Assembly (NCBI GenBank): GCA_963753955.1
Contig: CAVWEM010000006.1
Span: 62,001 to 126,000, forward strand
DNA: 64,000 nucleotides
Direction of reading: 5' to 3'
DNA from: Methylumidiphilus sp963753955
GTDB lineage: Bacteria > Pseudomonadota > Gammaproteobacteria > Methylococcales > Methylococcaceae
Part shown: one piece after another, positions 17,313 to 25,816 of the stretch
How positions within the stretch are numbered: the stretch's first letter is position 1
Layout: the number at the start of each line of letters is the position of its first letter
Notes under the pieces: model-generated
Told to the model about the DNA's origin: nothing
Seen by the model: the letters and a program-made list of their open reading frames with translations, nothing else
Database searches by the model: none
Translations under genes and position numbers: made by a program

Positions 17313-18398
17313 TTATATTCTAGGCTTACTTGGTATCGCCCGGCTTTTTCCAGGGCTGGGAAGCGAATTCAGGGAACCGTCATATTTAGGCAAACCGGCC
17401 TGCTCGCGGGTGTCAAACCATCGGCTTCCATCCTCCTTGACCCCATCGGCCCCCATGCCAGTGATGCCCACCATCACATTGTCCCTAAGCACAACCGGAC
17501 CTAGCCTAAGCTTATCCCGGAACAGCACTTTGTTGCCTCGATTCGTATCATCGTAAATAATCCAGTTGTCTTCCATCAGCAACGAATGGCCGCTGGGCAA
17601 TAAACGATTCGGCTCCAAAGCGATGCCGATGATCTCGCTATTGTCAGACTGTGGCCCTTGTTGGATGACATCACGGCGCAATACAATATCTCCCCCGGCG
17701 TAGGCATCCAAGGCGCGGGAGTTGTGGGCATCCAGCGCGGCAATGACGCTGTCTTCGACCAGCAGTTTTCTCACCCCAAGCTTGAGGGAATGTCCGGCAT
17801 TTTTACTGGCAAGTATTTGGCTGCGGCGGATCACGGCTTCGTCACCACTGACATACATGCCATGGGCTTGGCCCTCGCCAAAACCATTGCCCACAAATAG
17901 CGAATCTTCGATTGACAATCGACCGGCAATCGCCCCCAATAGTCCATCTTGGCTGTCATGGCAATACACATTGCGCAACGTAAGGTTCCGCGTACCTGGA
18001 TCAAGCCGGACACAAGCCCCATTTCCATCCCCCACTGCGACCCCGGATATTTCAAACCCCTCAATCAGTATATTCGCGGCGGTTGTGACCAATGGCGCTT
18101 TGCCCATGCACACGCCGCCCGCCAGATGCGCACGTAGGCCATTCTCACCGCGCAAGCTGACCAGTCTTAGCGGTTTTCCAATCACCGCGCAACTGCCATT
18201 GATTTCGGCGGCAACCGTGACCATGCCTCCGCTGGGAGCCGCGTCCACCGCCTTTTGCAAATCCTGGAAATCGCAGCCTTGGTTGCATACAGATATTGCG
18301 CCCTTTTGCTCCGCCCATCCATCCTGCGCGAAGCCAATCATCAGCGACCAAAAAAGTATTTTGCCGAAATAAAGTGCGTAAACAAATATTTTATCCAT
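17313..18398 (-). CDS. Exported right-handed parallel beta-helix protein, 361 aa
   Basis: An N-terminal hydrophobic signal segment (FVYALYFGKILFWSLMIGFA, ending near WAEQ) is followed by CNQGCDFQDLQKAVDAAPSG, the opening of pectate-lyase-like beta-helix proteins. Repeated short strands of the type NILIEGFEISG, NLTLRNVYCHDS, RLSIEDSLFVGN, EAVIRRSQILAS, KLLVEDSVIAA and DIVLRRDVI continue to about residue 330, which is a right-handed beta-helix. Such proteins act on or bind polysaccharides, but no catalytic residues can be assigned. A short Pro/Ser tail ends the protein. It lies between the P460 gene and the SulP transporter, all on the minus strand. Confidence 0.75.
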   Translation of the reverse strand: MDKIFVYALYFGKILFWSLMIGFAQDGWAEQKGAISVCNQGCDFQDLQKAVDAAPSGGMVTVAAEINGSCAVIGKPLRLVSLRGENGLRAHLAGGVCMGKAPLVTTAANILIEGFEISGVAVGDGNGACVRLDPGTRNLTLRNVYCHDSQDGLLGAIAGRLSIEDSLFVGNGFGEGQAHGMYVSGDEAVIRRSQILASKNAGHSLKLGVRKLLVEDSVIAALDAHNSRALDAYAGGDIVLRRDVIQQGPQSDNSEIIGIALEPNRLLPSGHSLLMEDNWIIYDDTNRGNKVLFRDKLRLGPVVLRDNVMVGITGMGADGVKEDGSRWFDTREQAGLPKYDGSLNSLPSPGKSRAIPSKPRI

Positions 18399-18424
18399 AG
18401 TGCCACCCTGGAGACTGAAAAGCC

Positions 18425-20050
18425 CTATGCCGTCCGTTTCCTAGCCGCCAGATCGTGTCCAGAATAGGCTTCATGGGCATCCAGCCCATGAATCTCGCAA
18501 TGCCCGCCATTCTCAACATAATCCTGGCGGAAGCGGTCAATCAGTTCCATCACCGTATGGTCGATCAGATAGGCATCGGACAGGTCGAAAATAACCGTCT
18601 TGCCAGCGGGCAGATCAGACACTTCGGCTTTTAGGCTGATAAAGTTGGAAAAAACTGCCGAACCGCTAATCCGGTAAACCCAGGTGTCTGCGTCCTGCCG
18701 TTCCAATGCGTAAGAAATCCGCAACATATTCTTGGGCTGGACACCCCGCATCCAATGAATCAGAAGTTTGGCAATTATGCCGATCAACACGCCTGCCAGC
18801 AGATTGGTCGTCAGCGCCCCGGCAATGGTGATGACAAATATCGCCAACTGCGCCCGGCCTATGATCAAGCGCTCGGCGAAAGTCTTGGGCGAAGCCAGCC
18901 GGTAGCCGGTGTAAACCAGCAAGGCCGCAAGGGAGGCTAGGGGAATCTTGTCGATCACGAAGGGAAACAAGGCCACGAACAGCAACAGAAAAAGCCCATG
19001 GAAGAAACTGGCCCAGCCGGTTTTCGCGCCGCTGGCAATATTGGCCGAGCTGCGCAATATCTCGACGATCATCGGCAAGCCGCCCACCATCCCCGACACG
19101 GCATTGCCGATGCCCACGGCCCGCAAATCACGGTTCAAATCGGAATAGCGTTTATACGGGTCGAGCTTGTCCACCGCCGCCGCCACCAGCAGGGTTTCCA
19201 AGCTTCCCACCAAAGTAATGGCAACCACGCTTTCCCAGAAAGCAATGCTGCCTATTTTGGCAAAGTCGGGGAAAAAGATGCTCGCCGAAAGGTTGTCAGG
19301 AATGGCAACCAAGAAATTGGGGCCTAGCACCAAATCTTTGGGCATGATGAAATCCTGCCCCGGTTTTAGATGGGCCAAACCGAACCACTGCCCCAGAGCC
19401 ATGCCGACCACAATGACCGCGATGGGTGCCGGGATTTTCTTCAATACTGGATGGGTTAAATGGGGCCAGGCGATCAAAATACCCAAACTGGGCAAGCCAA
19501 TCAAAGCCACTTCGGGGATGAAATAAACAAGGTCATGGGGAATCTTGGCGATGCCGGACAATACCGCCCCATCCGCCGGATTCACGCCCACCATCACCGG
19601 AATCTGCTTGGCCATGATGATGATGCCGATGGCGGCCAACAATCCATGGATGACCGTGGAAGGAAAAAACGCGGAAAGCCGGCCGGCCTTGTAAGCGCCC
19701 AGCCCGACCTGCAACAATCCTGAGACCACAATCGCCGCCAGGGTATAACGATACCCGGCCAAGGCATTGCCCTGCCCCAAGGATTGCACGGCGGTGAAGA
19801 TCACCACAATCAAACCGGCGGCGGGGCCGGTCACGGTGACATGCGTACCATTGATGCGCGACACCAACAGTCCACCGATGATGGCGGTGATGATCCCGGA
19901 CATGGCCGGAAACCCGGAGGCGACAGCCACCCCCAGGCACAAGGGCAGCGCGATCAAAAACACCAGGAAGCCGGCGGTTATGTCATTGCGCCAGTTTTCT
20001 TGCAGGCCGACCATGCCTGTTTGGGGTATGGAAGAGGTGAGGCTTTTCAT
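18425..20050 (-). CDS. SulP family anion transporter with STAS domain
   Basis: Inner-membrane anion transporter, about 541 aa; family members carry sulfate, bicarbonate or other anions. The start ATG at 20050 has AAGGAAACG upstream; a longer frame begins at 20074. The N terminus shows WRNDITAGFLVFLIALPLCL and VAVASGFPAMSGIITAIIGG, followed by 10-12 hydrophobic segments, then NRDLRAVGIGNAVSGMVGG, the conserved SulP block. From about residue 430 a STAS domain follows, with KTVIFDLSDAYLIDHTVMEL. BicA-like and sulfate-type members cannot be separated by eye. The gene diverges from dusC. Confidence 0.88.
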   Translation of the reverse strand: MKSLTSSIPQTGMVGLQENWRNDITAGFLVFLIALPLCLGVAVASGFPAMSGIITAIIGGLLVSRINGTHVTVTGPAAGLIVVIFTAVQSLGQGNALAGYRYTLAAIVVSGLLQVGLGAYKAGRLSAFFPSTVIHGLLAAIGIIIMAKQIPVMVGVNPADGAVLSGIAKIPHDLVYFIPEVALIGLPSLGILIAWPHLTHPVLKKIPAPIAVIVVGMALGQWFGLAHLKPGQDFIMPKDLVLGPNFLVAIPDNLSASIFFPDFAKIGSIAFWESVVAITLVGSLETLLVAAAVDKLDPYKRYSDLNRDLRAVGIGNAVSGMVGGLPMIVEILRSSANIASGAKTGWASFFHGLFLLLFVALFPFVIDKIPLASLAALLVYTGYRLASPKTFAERLIIGRAQLAIFVITIAGALTTNLLAGVLIGIIAKLLIHWMRGVQPKNMLRISYALERQDADTWVYRISGSAVFSNFISLKAEVSDLPAGKTVIFDLSDAYLIDHTVMELIDRFRQDYVENGGHCEIHGLDAHEAYSGHDLAARKRTA

Positions 20051-20079
20051 CGTTTCCTTAGGATACGTTGGCAATAAGT

Positions 20080-20114
20080 CCCCTCTCCCTTTGGGAGAGG
20101 GTAGGGTGAGGGCA
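20080..20114. repeat. Intergenic hairpin repeat of the CCCTCTCCC-GGGAGAGGG type
   Basis: CCCTCTCCC (20081-20089), loop TTT, GGGAGAGGG (20093-20101), followed by TAGGGTGAGGGC. This class of dispersed intergenic repeat is widespread in proteobacteria. A related copy lies at 33659-33690. Here it sits between the divergent SulP and dusC genes. Confidence 0.6.
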
Positions 20115-20211
20115 TCAAAACAAGATTTCTTCTCCGCAAGCCCGTTGGCATGATACGCCGTTTTTTCGGCAGGGTGGAATACAATAGCGCATTGACCGGA
20201 GTCCCAATCCT

Positions 20212-21177
20212 TTGCGTATTTATCTCGCCCCGATGGAGGGGCTGCTCGATTGCGTGTTGCGCGACATCCTCACCCGCGTAGGCTGCGTGGATCTGTGCGT
20301 GACCGAATTTGTCCGCGTGTCGGGATCGACACTGCCGGATCGTGTGTTCCAGCGCATCGCCCCGGAATTGCTGGCGGGTAGCCAGACCCAAGCCGGTGTG
20401 CCCGTGCGGGTGCAGTTGTTGGGTTCCGACCCGGATCTGATGGCCGTCAACGCCGCGAAGCTCGCCAAGCTTCGCCCCGCCGGCATAGACCTCAATTTCG
20501 GTTGCCCCGCCAAGACGGTCAACCGCCACCAAGGAGGTGCCATACTCTTGCGCGAACCAGAGCGCATCCACACGCTGGTGCGGGCCGTGCGTAGGGCGAT
20601 TCCCACCGCCATGCCGCTCACGGCGAAAATGCGCCTGGGTTACGAGGACAAGAGTCTTGCCATGGACTGCGCTCAGGCCATGGAAGCCGGGGGCGCGGAG
20701 GAATTGGTGGTCCATGCCCGCACCAAGGCCGAAGGCTACCGCCCGCCTGCCCATTGGGAATGGATAGGCCGCATCCAGTCGGAAATCAACATCCCGGTCA
20801 TCGCCAACGGCGAGATATGGACCGTGGAAGACTACCGCCGCTGCCGCGAAATCAGCGGCGTGGCCGATGTGATGCTAGGGCGCGGCATGGTGGCGAACCC
20901 TGGCTTGGCCCGGCAGATAAAACTAGGCGAAGACGCCGCCTCGCCCTGGGCCGGGCTGCGCCCCCTGCTGGGCGATTTCTGGTCGCTGCTCTCCCAGCAT
21001 GTCCAGCCGCAATCCCGTTGCGGCCGCATGAAGCAATGGTTGAATTATCTGCGCAAGACATACCCTGAAGCCGAGCTTGCATTCCAATCCGTGCGCGGCA
21101 TCACTGCGCCAGAGGCGCTGGAAGCCGCTTTTTTCTCCGGCCAAACCCCTTTTGGCCCGCCTGCCGATCCTATTTAA
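20212..21177 (+). CDS. dusC: tRNA-dihydrouridine(16) synthase DusC
   Basis: Flavoenzyme that reduces uridine-16 of tRNA. It begins with TTG (MRIYLAPMEGLLDCVLRDIL), matching the E. coli DusC start MRVLLAPMEGVLD. Conserved blocks are GIDLNFGCPAKTVNRHQGGA (with the catalytic cysteine of the NxGCP motif), ELVVHARTKAEGYRPPAHWE, NIPVIANGEIWTVEDYRRC and MLGRGMVANPGLARQIK (FMN site). The C-terminal helical tRNA-binding part RMKQWLNYLRKTYPEAELAF favours DusC over DusA or DusB. Length 321 aa. It is followed by purN after 17 nt and is probably co-transcribed. Confidence 0.92.
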   Translation: MRIYLAPMEGLLDCVLRDILTRVGCVDLCVTEFVRVSGSTLPDRVFQRIAPELLAGSQTQAGVPVRVQLLGSDPDLMAVNAAKLAKLRPAGIDLNFGCPAKTVNRHQGGAILLREPERIHTLVRAVRRAIPTAMPLTAKMRLGYEDKSLAMDCAQAMEAGGAEELVVHARTKAEGYRPPAHWEWIGRIQSEINIPVIANGEIWTVEDYRRCREISGVADVMLGRGMVANPGLARQIKLGEDAASPWAGLRPLLGDFWSLLSQHVQPQSRCGRMKQWLNYLRKTYPEAELAFQSVRGITAPEALEAAFFSGQTPFGPPADPI

Positions 21178-21194
21178 CTTTCAATGGAAACACC

Positions 21195-21806
21195 ATGAAC
21201 CTAGGTTTTCTCGCCTCACATAATGGCAGCAACCTGCAAGCCATCATAGATGCCTGCAAATCCGGCACCTTGCAAGCCACCCCTGCCGTAGTCATCAGCA
21301 ATAATGCCGACACCGGCGCATTGGCGCGAGCCAAGCGGGAGTCCATCCCGCACTGCCATCTGAGCGCCAAAACCCACCCCTCGCCTGAATCATTAGACCA
21401 GGCGATACTTGATGTCCTGCTTGCGCATGATGTGGATATTGTCGTGCTAGCCGGTTATATGAAAAAACTGGGGGAGAAAACTTTGGCCCGCTTTGCCGGG
21501 GCGATCTTGAACGTACACCCTGCCCTGCTACCCAAATTTGGCGGGCAGGGCATGTATGGCATCCACGTCCACGAGGCCGTGCTGGCGGCGGGTGAAACCG
21601 AATCCGGCGTCACCGTCCATCTGGTGACGGAGGAATATGACGCCGGGGCCATCGTGGCCCAGGAAAAAGTCCCGGTGCTGCCGGACGACACCCCGCATAC
21701 CCTGGCTGAACGGATATTGAAAGCCGAACATGCGGTTTTCCCTAGCGTATTGCAAAAAATCGCTTTGGGTGAAGTCCTTATTCCAGGATGGCATAAAGCC
21801 TTATGA
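21195..21806 (+). CDS. purN: Phosphoribosylglycinamide formyltransferase
   Basis: Transfers a formyl group from 10-formyl-THF to GAR in purine synthesis. LGFLASHNGSNLQAIIDAC is the phosphate-binding start, NVHPALLPKFGGQGMYG holds the catalytic Asn and His, and GVTVHLVTEEYDAGAIVAQ holds the catalytic Asp. Length 203 aa, normal. The G-M-Y-G form of the loop (rather than KGLHT) is seen in a subset of bacterial PurN. The purM partner is not adjacent; the gene follows dusC instead. Confidence 0.92.
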   Translation: MNLGFLASHNGSNLQAIIDACKSGTLQATPAVVISNNADTGALARAKRESIPHCHLSAKTHPSPESLDQAILDVLLAHDVDIVVLAGYMKKLGEKTLARFAGAILNVHPALLPKFGGQGMYGIHVHEAVLAAGETESGVTVHLVTEEYDAGAIVAQEKVPVLPDDTPHTLAERILKAEHAVFPSVLQKIALGEVLIPGWHKAL

Positions 21807-22116
21807 ACTCCCGCTGGCTTGATGGCGAGGCGGCGATGGCTGCCCCCGGCTGGGTTCCAGGCGCACAACCTAGCGCTTGTCGCCGCTTGGCGTCATAATT
21901 TAGTTGAATTCGGTTTCTGCCTAGTGATAAATTACCATTGCCGCGAAAAGATGTGGGCCGCAGATGAAACGGGCGTACCCAAGAATCTCTAACGGTTTTT
22001 CAATAGTTTAGCTCTGCCTTTCCATGGCAGGACTTGCCCATTGCCAATGGGTGGGCTTGCCAACGAAAGGGAGTTTGACATTTTTTCTTTGACACCATTT
22101 GCATGAAGGAAACATC
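21807..22116. other. Intergenic region with weak promoter-like signals
   Basis: No gene is supported. CCCATTGCCAATGGG (22037-22051) is a short inverted repeat. TTGACA occurs twice, at 22075-22080 and 22089-22094, just upstream of the haem-binding protein gene, but no good -10 box lies at 16-18 bp from either. The ribosome-binding site for the next gene is AAGGAAACATC. Confidence 0.4.
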
Positions 22117-22953
22117 ATGAGAAAGAGCACTCTTCTTCCAATCGTAATGGGTGTTGCAGCCCTGTCGCTCAACAGCCAAAGCGCTTTTGCCTCCTGCGCC
22201 GACATCGCCAATGCTTATGCCAGCAAATCGGCGGCAGTCCTAGCGGCTGTCGGGACTGCTGACAATGGCGGCTACGGCCTGCCCATGTGGGTGGCCGCCG
22301 TGGACGAAACCGGCAAGGTCTGCGGCATCATCAACACTTCTCTCAAGGCCGGCATAGCGGGCACGAACATCGGCAACTTCTCTTGGCTGGGCAGCCGCGT
22401 CATCGCCGCGCAGAAGGCCAACACCGCCAATGCTTTCAGCTTGAATGCCTTTTCCATCGCAACGGCCAATCTTTATGGCTTGACCCTGGACGGCGGCAGC
22501 CTGTTCGGCTTGCAACACAGCAATCCAGTGGATGCCAGCAACGCTTACCTGGGTGATCCGGGAACTTACGGCACAGGATCGGATCCTTTGATCAACAAGC
22601 GTATCGGCGGCGTCAACGTGTTCGGCGGCGGCTTGGCGCTCTACAACAGTTCCAAGGTGAAAGTAGGTGCCATCGGCGTGTCCGGCGACACTTCCTGCAC
22701 CGACCATGCGGTAGCTTGGAAAATCCGTCAAGCGCTCGGGTTTGACAATGTCCCCGGTGGCTTCATTTCTACCGGTATTGCTGCCGGTGCCATTCCTGAC
22801 CCCGGCTTCGCGGTGAAAGGCGACGAGATGATCATCAAGCTGTCCGGCACCAATGTGAATGTACAGAATACCTATCAACAGGTTAGTTGTGCCCATAACG
22901 CCATAAAAAATCCCACCGCAGGCGCTGGAACCGGCGTGATTATAGCGCCATAA
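22117..22953 (+). CDS. Exported GlcG/HbpS-like haem-binding protein
   Basis: About 278 aa with a Sec signal peptide (MRKSTLLPIVMGVAALSLNS...SAFA). The ATG at 22117 is preferred over the in-frame ATG at 22099, because it begins the signal peptide and follows AAGGA. The mature part has the GlcG/HbpS fold elements NGGYGLPMWVAAVDETGKVC (beta core), ANTANAFSLNAFSIATANLY and GGVNVFGGGLALYNSSKVKVGAIGVSG-DTSCTDHAVAWKIRQ, matching the GGVPIxxxGxxVGAIGVSG signature of the family. Members bind haem or sense glycolate-linked metabolites. The nearby glcEF genes make a functional link possible but unproven. A strong terminator follows at 23060. Confidence 0.85.
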   Translation: MRKSTLLPIVMGVAALSLNSQSAFASCADIANAYASKSAAVLAAVGTADNGGYGLPMWVAAVDETGKVCGIINTSLKAGIAGTNIGNFSWLGSRVIAAQKANTANAFSLNAFSIATANLYGLTLDGGSLFGLQHSNPVDASNAYLGDPGTYGTGSDPLINKRIGGVNVFGGGLALYNSSKVKVGAIGVSGDTSCTDHAVAWKIRQALGFDNVPGGFISTGIAAGAIPDPGFAVKGDEMIIKLSGTNVNVQNTYQQVSCAHNAIKNPTAGAGTGVIIAP

Positions 22954-23059
22954 CGGGCTATGCCCGCAGCCTGGGCGATAAGCACAGGGGCGAGCTTCTC
23001 TGGGTTTGAAACCAATCCGCAGTTTTTTGCAAAGACATGCCAAGCCTAACTGGCTAGTC

Positions 23060-23088
23060 CAGGCCCCCTTCGGGGGCCTGTTTTTTTT
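23060..23088 (+). terminator. Rho-independent terminator after the haem-binding protein gene
   Basis: CAGGCCCCC (23060-23068), loop TTC, GGGGGCCTG (23072-23080), then eight T. It lies inside the longest reading frame of the next gene, so that gene must start downstream of it. Confidence 0.92.
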
Positions 23089-23125
23089 GCTGCGATTTAT
23101 TCTTTTTAATGTTGGGTGCCGAGCC

Positions 23126-23779
23126 GTGCGTAAATCAGTCCTTTTCCTGTTGCTAGCGGTGATAGCCGCCAATGCCGCGTATTATTTGCTCAAATCTGAT
23201 TGGTCGGAACGCGGGGACAGCCCCCCACCACCATCTGCCGCCCCCGCGCCAGTGGTCGTTCCGCCGCCCCTGGAAACGCTCGGCCATGCCGCCCGCATGC
23301 CCACGCCGGAAGAGCTGGAGGAAGAAGCGCGCTTTGATGAGATGCGCGTCGAGGAGGCCACTAGCTGGCTGAACAGCCCGCAAACCGACAAGCGGGTGTC
23401 CGGTGCGGAACAATTGAGCGCTTTTCCCACGCCTTCGGCGGAACATAGTTTAATCAATGCCTTAGCCTTCGATTTCGACCCGGAGGTAAGAAGAACCGCC
23501 GCGCAAAGCTTGTCCGCCTTCAAGCAGCCCACAGACAAGACGGTCACCGCCTTGCTGGCGGCACTGGAAGATGACGTCGAAGCGGTTCAGATGAGCGCAC
23601 TGAACACCCTAATGGGCATTGCGGGCAAAATGGAAAGCGGCTCGGAACAGTCGAAGAAACTCTTTGCCGACCTGCGCCAGTCGGCTGCCTCGCGCCATGC
23701 AAAGGTGCCGACGCGGAAAGCGATACTCGCCTTTTTGAAAGACCAGGCCCCCCCAGCGCGACCCTTTGGCAGCCATTAA
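23126..23779 (+). CDS. Membrane-anchored HEAT-repeat protein
   Basis: I start the gene at GTG 23126, because the longer frame from 23006 runs through the terminator at 23060-23088. This gives VRKSVLFLLLAVIAANAAYY, a single N-terminal membrane anchor, then a proline-rich linker (SPPPPSAAPAPVVVPPPLET). A helical domain with HEAT/PBS-like repeats follows (ALAFDFDPEVRRTAAQSLSA; LLAALEDDVEAVQMSALNTL). About 217 aa. HEAT repeats mediate protein binding; the partner is unknown. The ribosome-binding site is weak. Confidence 0.7.
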   Translation: MRKSVLFLLLAVIAANAAYYLLKSDWSERGDSPPPPSAAPAPVVVPPPLETLGHAARMPTPEELEEEARFDEMRVEEATSWLNSPQTDKRVSGAEQLSAFPTPSAEHSLINALAFDFDPEVRRTAAQSLSAFKQPTDKTVTALLAALEDDVEAVQMSALNTLMGIAGKMESGSEQSKKLFADLRQSAASRHAKVPTRKAILAFLKDQAPPARPFGSH

Positions 23780-23819
23780 AAGGGAAGCCCTGAAGACAAG
23801 AGGCGTATCAGGACAAACC

Positions 23820-24579
23820 ATGGATAATCTCTTAGCCTCCATCCAAGCGAAAAAGGAACAGTTTGACCGGCTGCGGCCTCTGTCGTCTGACGCCTTGGCG
23901 CATCTGCAAAAATATTATGATGTGGAGTTGACCTATACCTCGAACGCCATTGAGGGCAACATGCTGACCCATCGGGAAACCGCTCGAAGTCATCGAGCAT
24001 GGCATCACCGTAGGCGGCAAATCGCTACGCGAACATCTGGAAGCTGTCGATCACTATGAAGCCCTGTTGTGGATGCGCAAACTGGCAGCGCAGCCGGTGC
24101 CGGTCGGCGAAGGCATTGTCTGCGAATTGCATCGCCGCATCGTGGCGCGGAGCCAGCAGGAAATTGCCGGATTCTATAGCACTCACGCGCGGCGCATCGC
24201 CGGTTCGCCGGTCATATTCCCCAATCCAGCCAAGGTTCCTACCCTCATGGAAGCGTTCGGCGCATGGCTGGAACAGTCTCCGCCAATGCCAGCCGCCGCC
24301 TTCGAGGCGCATTTTCGCTTGACCGCCATCCATCCGTTCAGTGACGGCAATGGGCTCACCGCACGGTTGCTGATGAATCTGCTGTTGATCCGTGACGGCT
24401 ATCCGCCCGTGGCGGTGCGGCCGGAAGACAGGAAAACCTATCTCGATCTGCTGGAACATGCTTCGCTGGCCGACGACCTCAAGCCGTTCCAAACCTTCAT
24501 GCATGGGCGGCTGGACGCGACCTTGGGGGAATATTTGAGTGCCTTGCAAGAGGCACTTCCTGCCGCAAGCCAGCCATAA
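23820..24579 (+). CDS. Fic family protein (internal frameshift)
   Basis: Fic proteins transfer AMP or other nucleotide parts to target proteins. The first part (ATG 23820) reads MDNLLASIQAKKEQFDRLRP...ELTYTSNAIEGNMLTHRET; SNAIEGN is the (S/T)xxxE(G/N) inhibitory motif of self-inhibited Fic proteins. The frame then breaks near 23986, and the continuation EVIEHGITVGGKSLREHLEA and the rest is read one frame over. The active-site loop is HPFSDGNGLTAR (about 24333-24368), where the usual Arg after GNG is Leu. Total about 253 aa. The frameshift may be a sequencing error; the Leu substitution is independent of it. The gene lies 40 bp after the HEAT-repeat gene. Confidence 0.75.
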
Positions 24580-24660
24580 TGCCAAAGACCGAGAACCGAG
24601 TAGATTGGGTTGCGGCTCCTTCGCAACTGCATGCCCTACACGACTTGAGATGACATTCTT

Positions 24661-24776
24661 TCAACAAGGTTCATAATCGATTTCATAGGCTTCAATCAAA
24701 TCGCCAACCACAGAAACCAGGGAATATAAAGGATGGCTAGCATCATCACGCACAATGCTGCGTTCATTTTCTTCTC
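24661..24776 (-). pseudogene. Possible remnant of a HigA-type antitoxin
   Basis: Directly downstream of the higB-like gene the minus strand can be read as ENERSIVRDDASHPLYSLVS VVGDLIEAYEIDYEPC. The LVxVVGDLIEAYE stretch resembles the segment just before the helix-turn-helix in HigA antitoxins (typically VLVTLVEAYE). No DNA-binding domain follows, since a stop comes after EPC. The assignment is tentative and depends on position as much as on sequence. Confidence 0.3.
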
Positions 24777-25055
24777 CAATCGTTGCGGTCATATTCAGCA
24801 TGAGTCATGACTTGTCGAATGTAGATGCGTTGCTTGTCATAGTGACATGACGGTTGCAATGCGGTATTTGTTGCCGCCCATATCGAACAGCGTGTAACCC
24901 TCCACACAATCCGCCGACCCGAATGTGCGGCGCAACTCGGGAAAGGACACCGCCACAAGCTGGCTGGCTTTGCGGAACCATTCATCCAAGGCTGGCTTGG
25001 ATTCGGGGTGGTGTTCCCAGAATTCTCTTAAGGATTTCTTGGAAATGACGCGCAT
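24764..25055 (-). CDS. higB: HigB-like mRNA interferase toxin (internal frameshift)
   Basis: The start MRVISKKSLREFWEHHPESK matches the HigB/RelE superfamily (MRVIxxxxLREFWExHPxAE). The body has DCVEGYTLFDMGGNKYRIAT, then the frame shifts near 24843, and the end CHYDKQRIYIRQVMTHAEYD (family: IHYNRxxVYIRFVGTHAEYD) is read one frame over. Combined length about 96 aa, normal. HigB cleaves ribosome-bound mRNA and is neutralised by a downstream HigA; here only a possible fragment of the antitoxin is seen. The single-base gain could be a consensus error. Confidence 0.7.
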
Positions 25056-25218
25056 GGTTGATTAGCATTTCACGTGAATCAGAACCTAAGTGCAGTGAGT
25101 CCAGCAAACCACATCAATTGCGAAGAACGCGAACGATGCGGTTCGTTCCTCACCGCATCCTACGACATTTCCGATTTACCGCACTTTATCGCGTTACATG
25201 GCTTTAAATCCCCCAACC

Positions 25219-25367
25219 GTAGGGTACGCATCGCGTACCGTTCACGATGCCGGAATGTTCTCAGGCGTTTCCGAATAACACGGCAAAATCCCATGCAGCC
25301 GAATACCGAAACACCTAAGTTCTTGCCATGCACAGGCATGGGTTAAGGTGCTCGGTGCGCACCCTAC
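25219..25367. repeat. 149-bp intergenic element with imperfect 21-bp terminal inverted repeats
   Basis: The left end GTAGGGTACGCATCGCGTAC and the complement of the right end GTAGGGTGCGCACCGAGCAC match at 17 of 21 positions over the full arms. The interior has no gene. It lies in the 348-bp gap between the higB-like gene and the next minus-strand ORF. This looks like a small non-autonomous dispersed element. Confidence 0.5.
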
Positions 25368-25403
25368 CTGGCTAACAGTATCTACGGCCCTGGATTTGGG
25401 GCT

Positions 25404-25772
25404 CTAGCGACTTGAACCGTTTGGTTCCCCCGCATCAACAAACGACCCTGAATTTCTAATTGGCTGGTTTGAACCCATAGGCTGCCGGGGTAACTGGTCG
25501 AGGTCGGCATCAACGAAAGGCCCAGTGTTGTGGACAACCTCCGGCTTGCCCGACAACCGTAGAGGTAGGATCAAATCAGGTTCAATCCCCGGTTTATCTG
25601 GTTTCGTCAACGCCGGGACACGCAGAGCAAATGGAGGTTGCTTTGGCTGAGTCCGCAAGCCAACAGCCGCAGGGTCGGTATCAGTCGGGGCAGCTAGATT
25701 GCCAGCGTACCAACGGCCTACCAAAACAGATAAAACAACCAACAATGCGAACATGCTGTAAGTTTTCTTCAT
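25404..25772 (-). CDS. Uncharacterised membrane-anchored protein, 122 aa
   Basis: The start MKKTYSMFALLVVLSVLVGR is an N-terminal membrane anchor or uncleaved signal; I prefer it over an in-frame ATG 24 bp upstream, which adds eight charged residues. The rest is low in predicted structure and rich in Pro, with two similar segments, VVHNTGPFVDAD and PIRNSGSFVDAG, about 20 residues apart, suggesting an internal repeat. No family is recognised. It follows the next gene (25817-26218) with a 44-bp gap and may be co-transcribed with it. Confidence 0.55.
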   Translation of the reverse strand: MKKTYSMFALLVVLSVLVGRWYAGNLAAPTDTDPAAVGLRTQPKQPPFALRVPALTKPDKPGIEPDLILPLRLSGKPEVVHNTGPFVDADLDQLPRQPMGSNQPIRNSGSFVDAGEPNGSSR

Positions 25773-25816
25773 GTCTTTGAATTCCGCAAAAATCAATCGT
25801 CAGTCGCAGTCGAGCA

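Noticed and set aside
23006..23125. N-terminal extension of the HEAT-repeat protein
   Set aside because: It would be translated across a strong rho-independent terminator; the GTG at 23126 gives a normal membrane anchor.
25074..25346. 90-aa plus-strand ORF in the gap at 25.1-25.3 kb
   Set aside because: It runs through the inverted-repeat element, has no ribosome-binding site and shows no protein-like composition.
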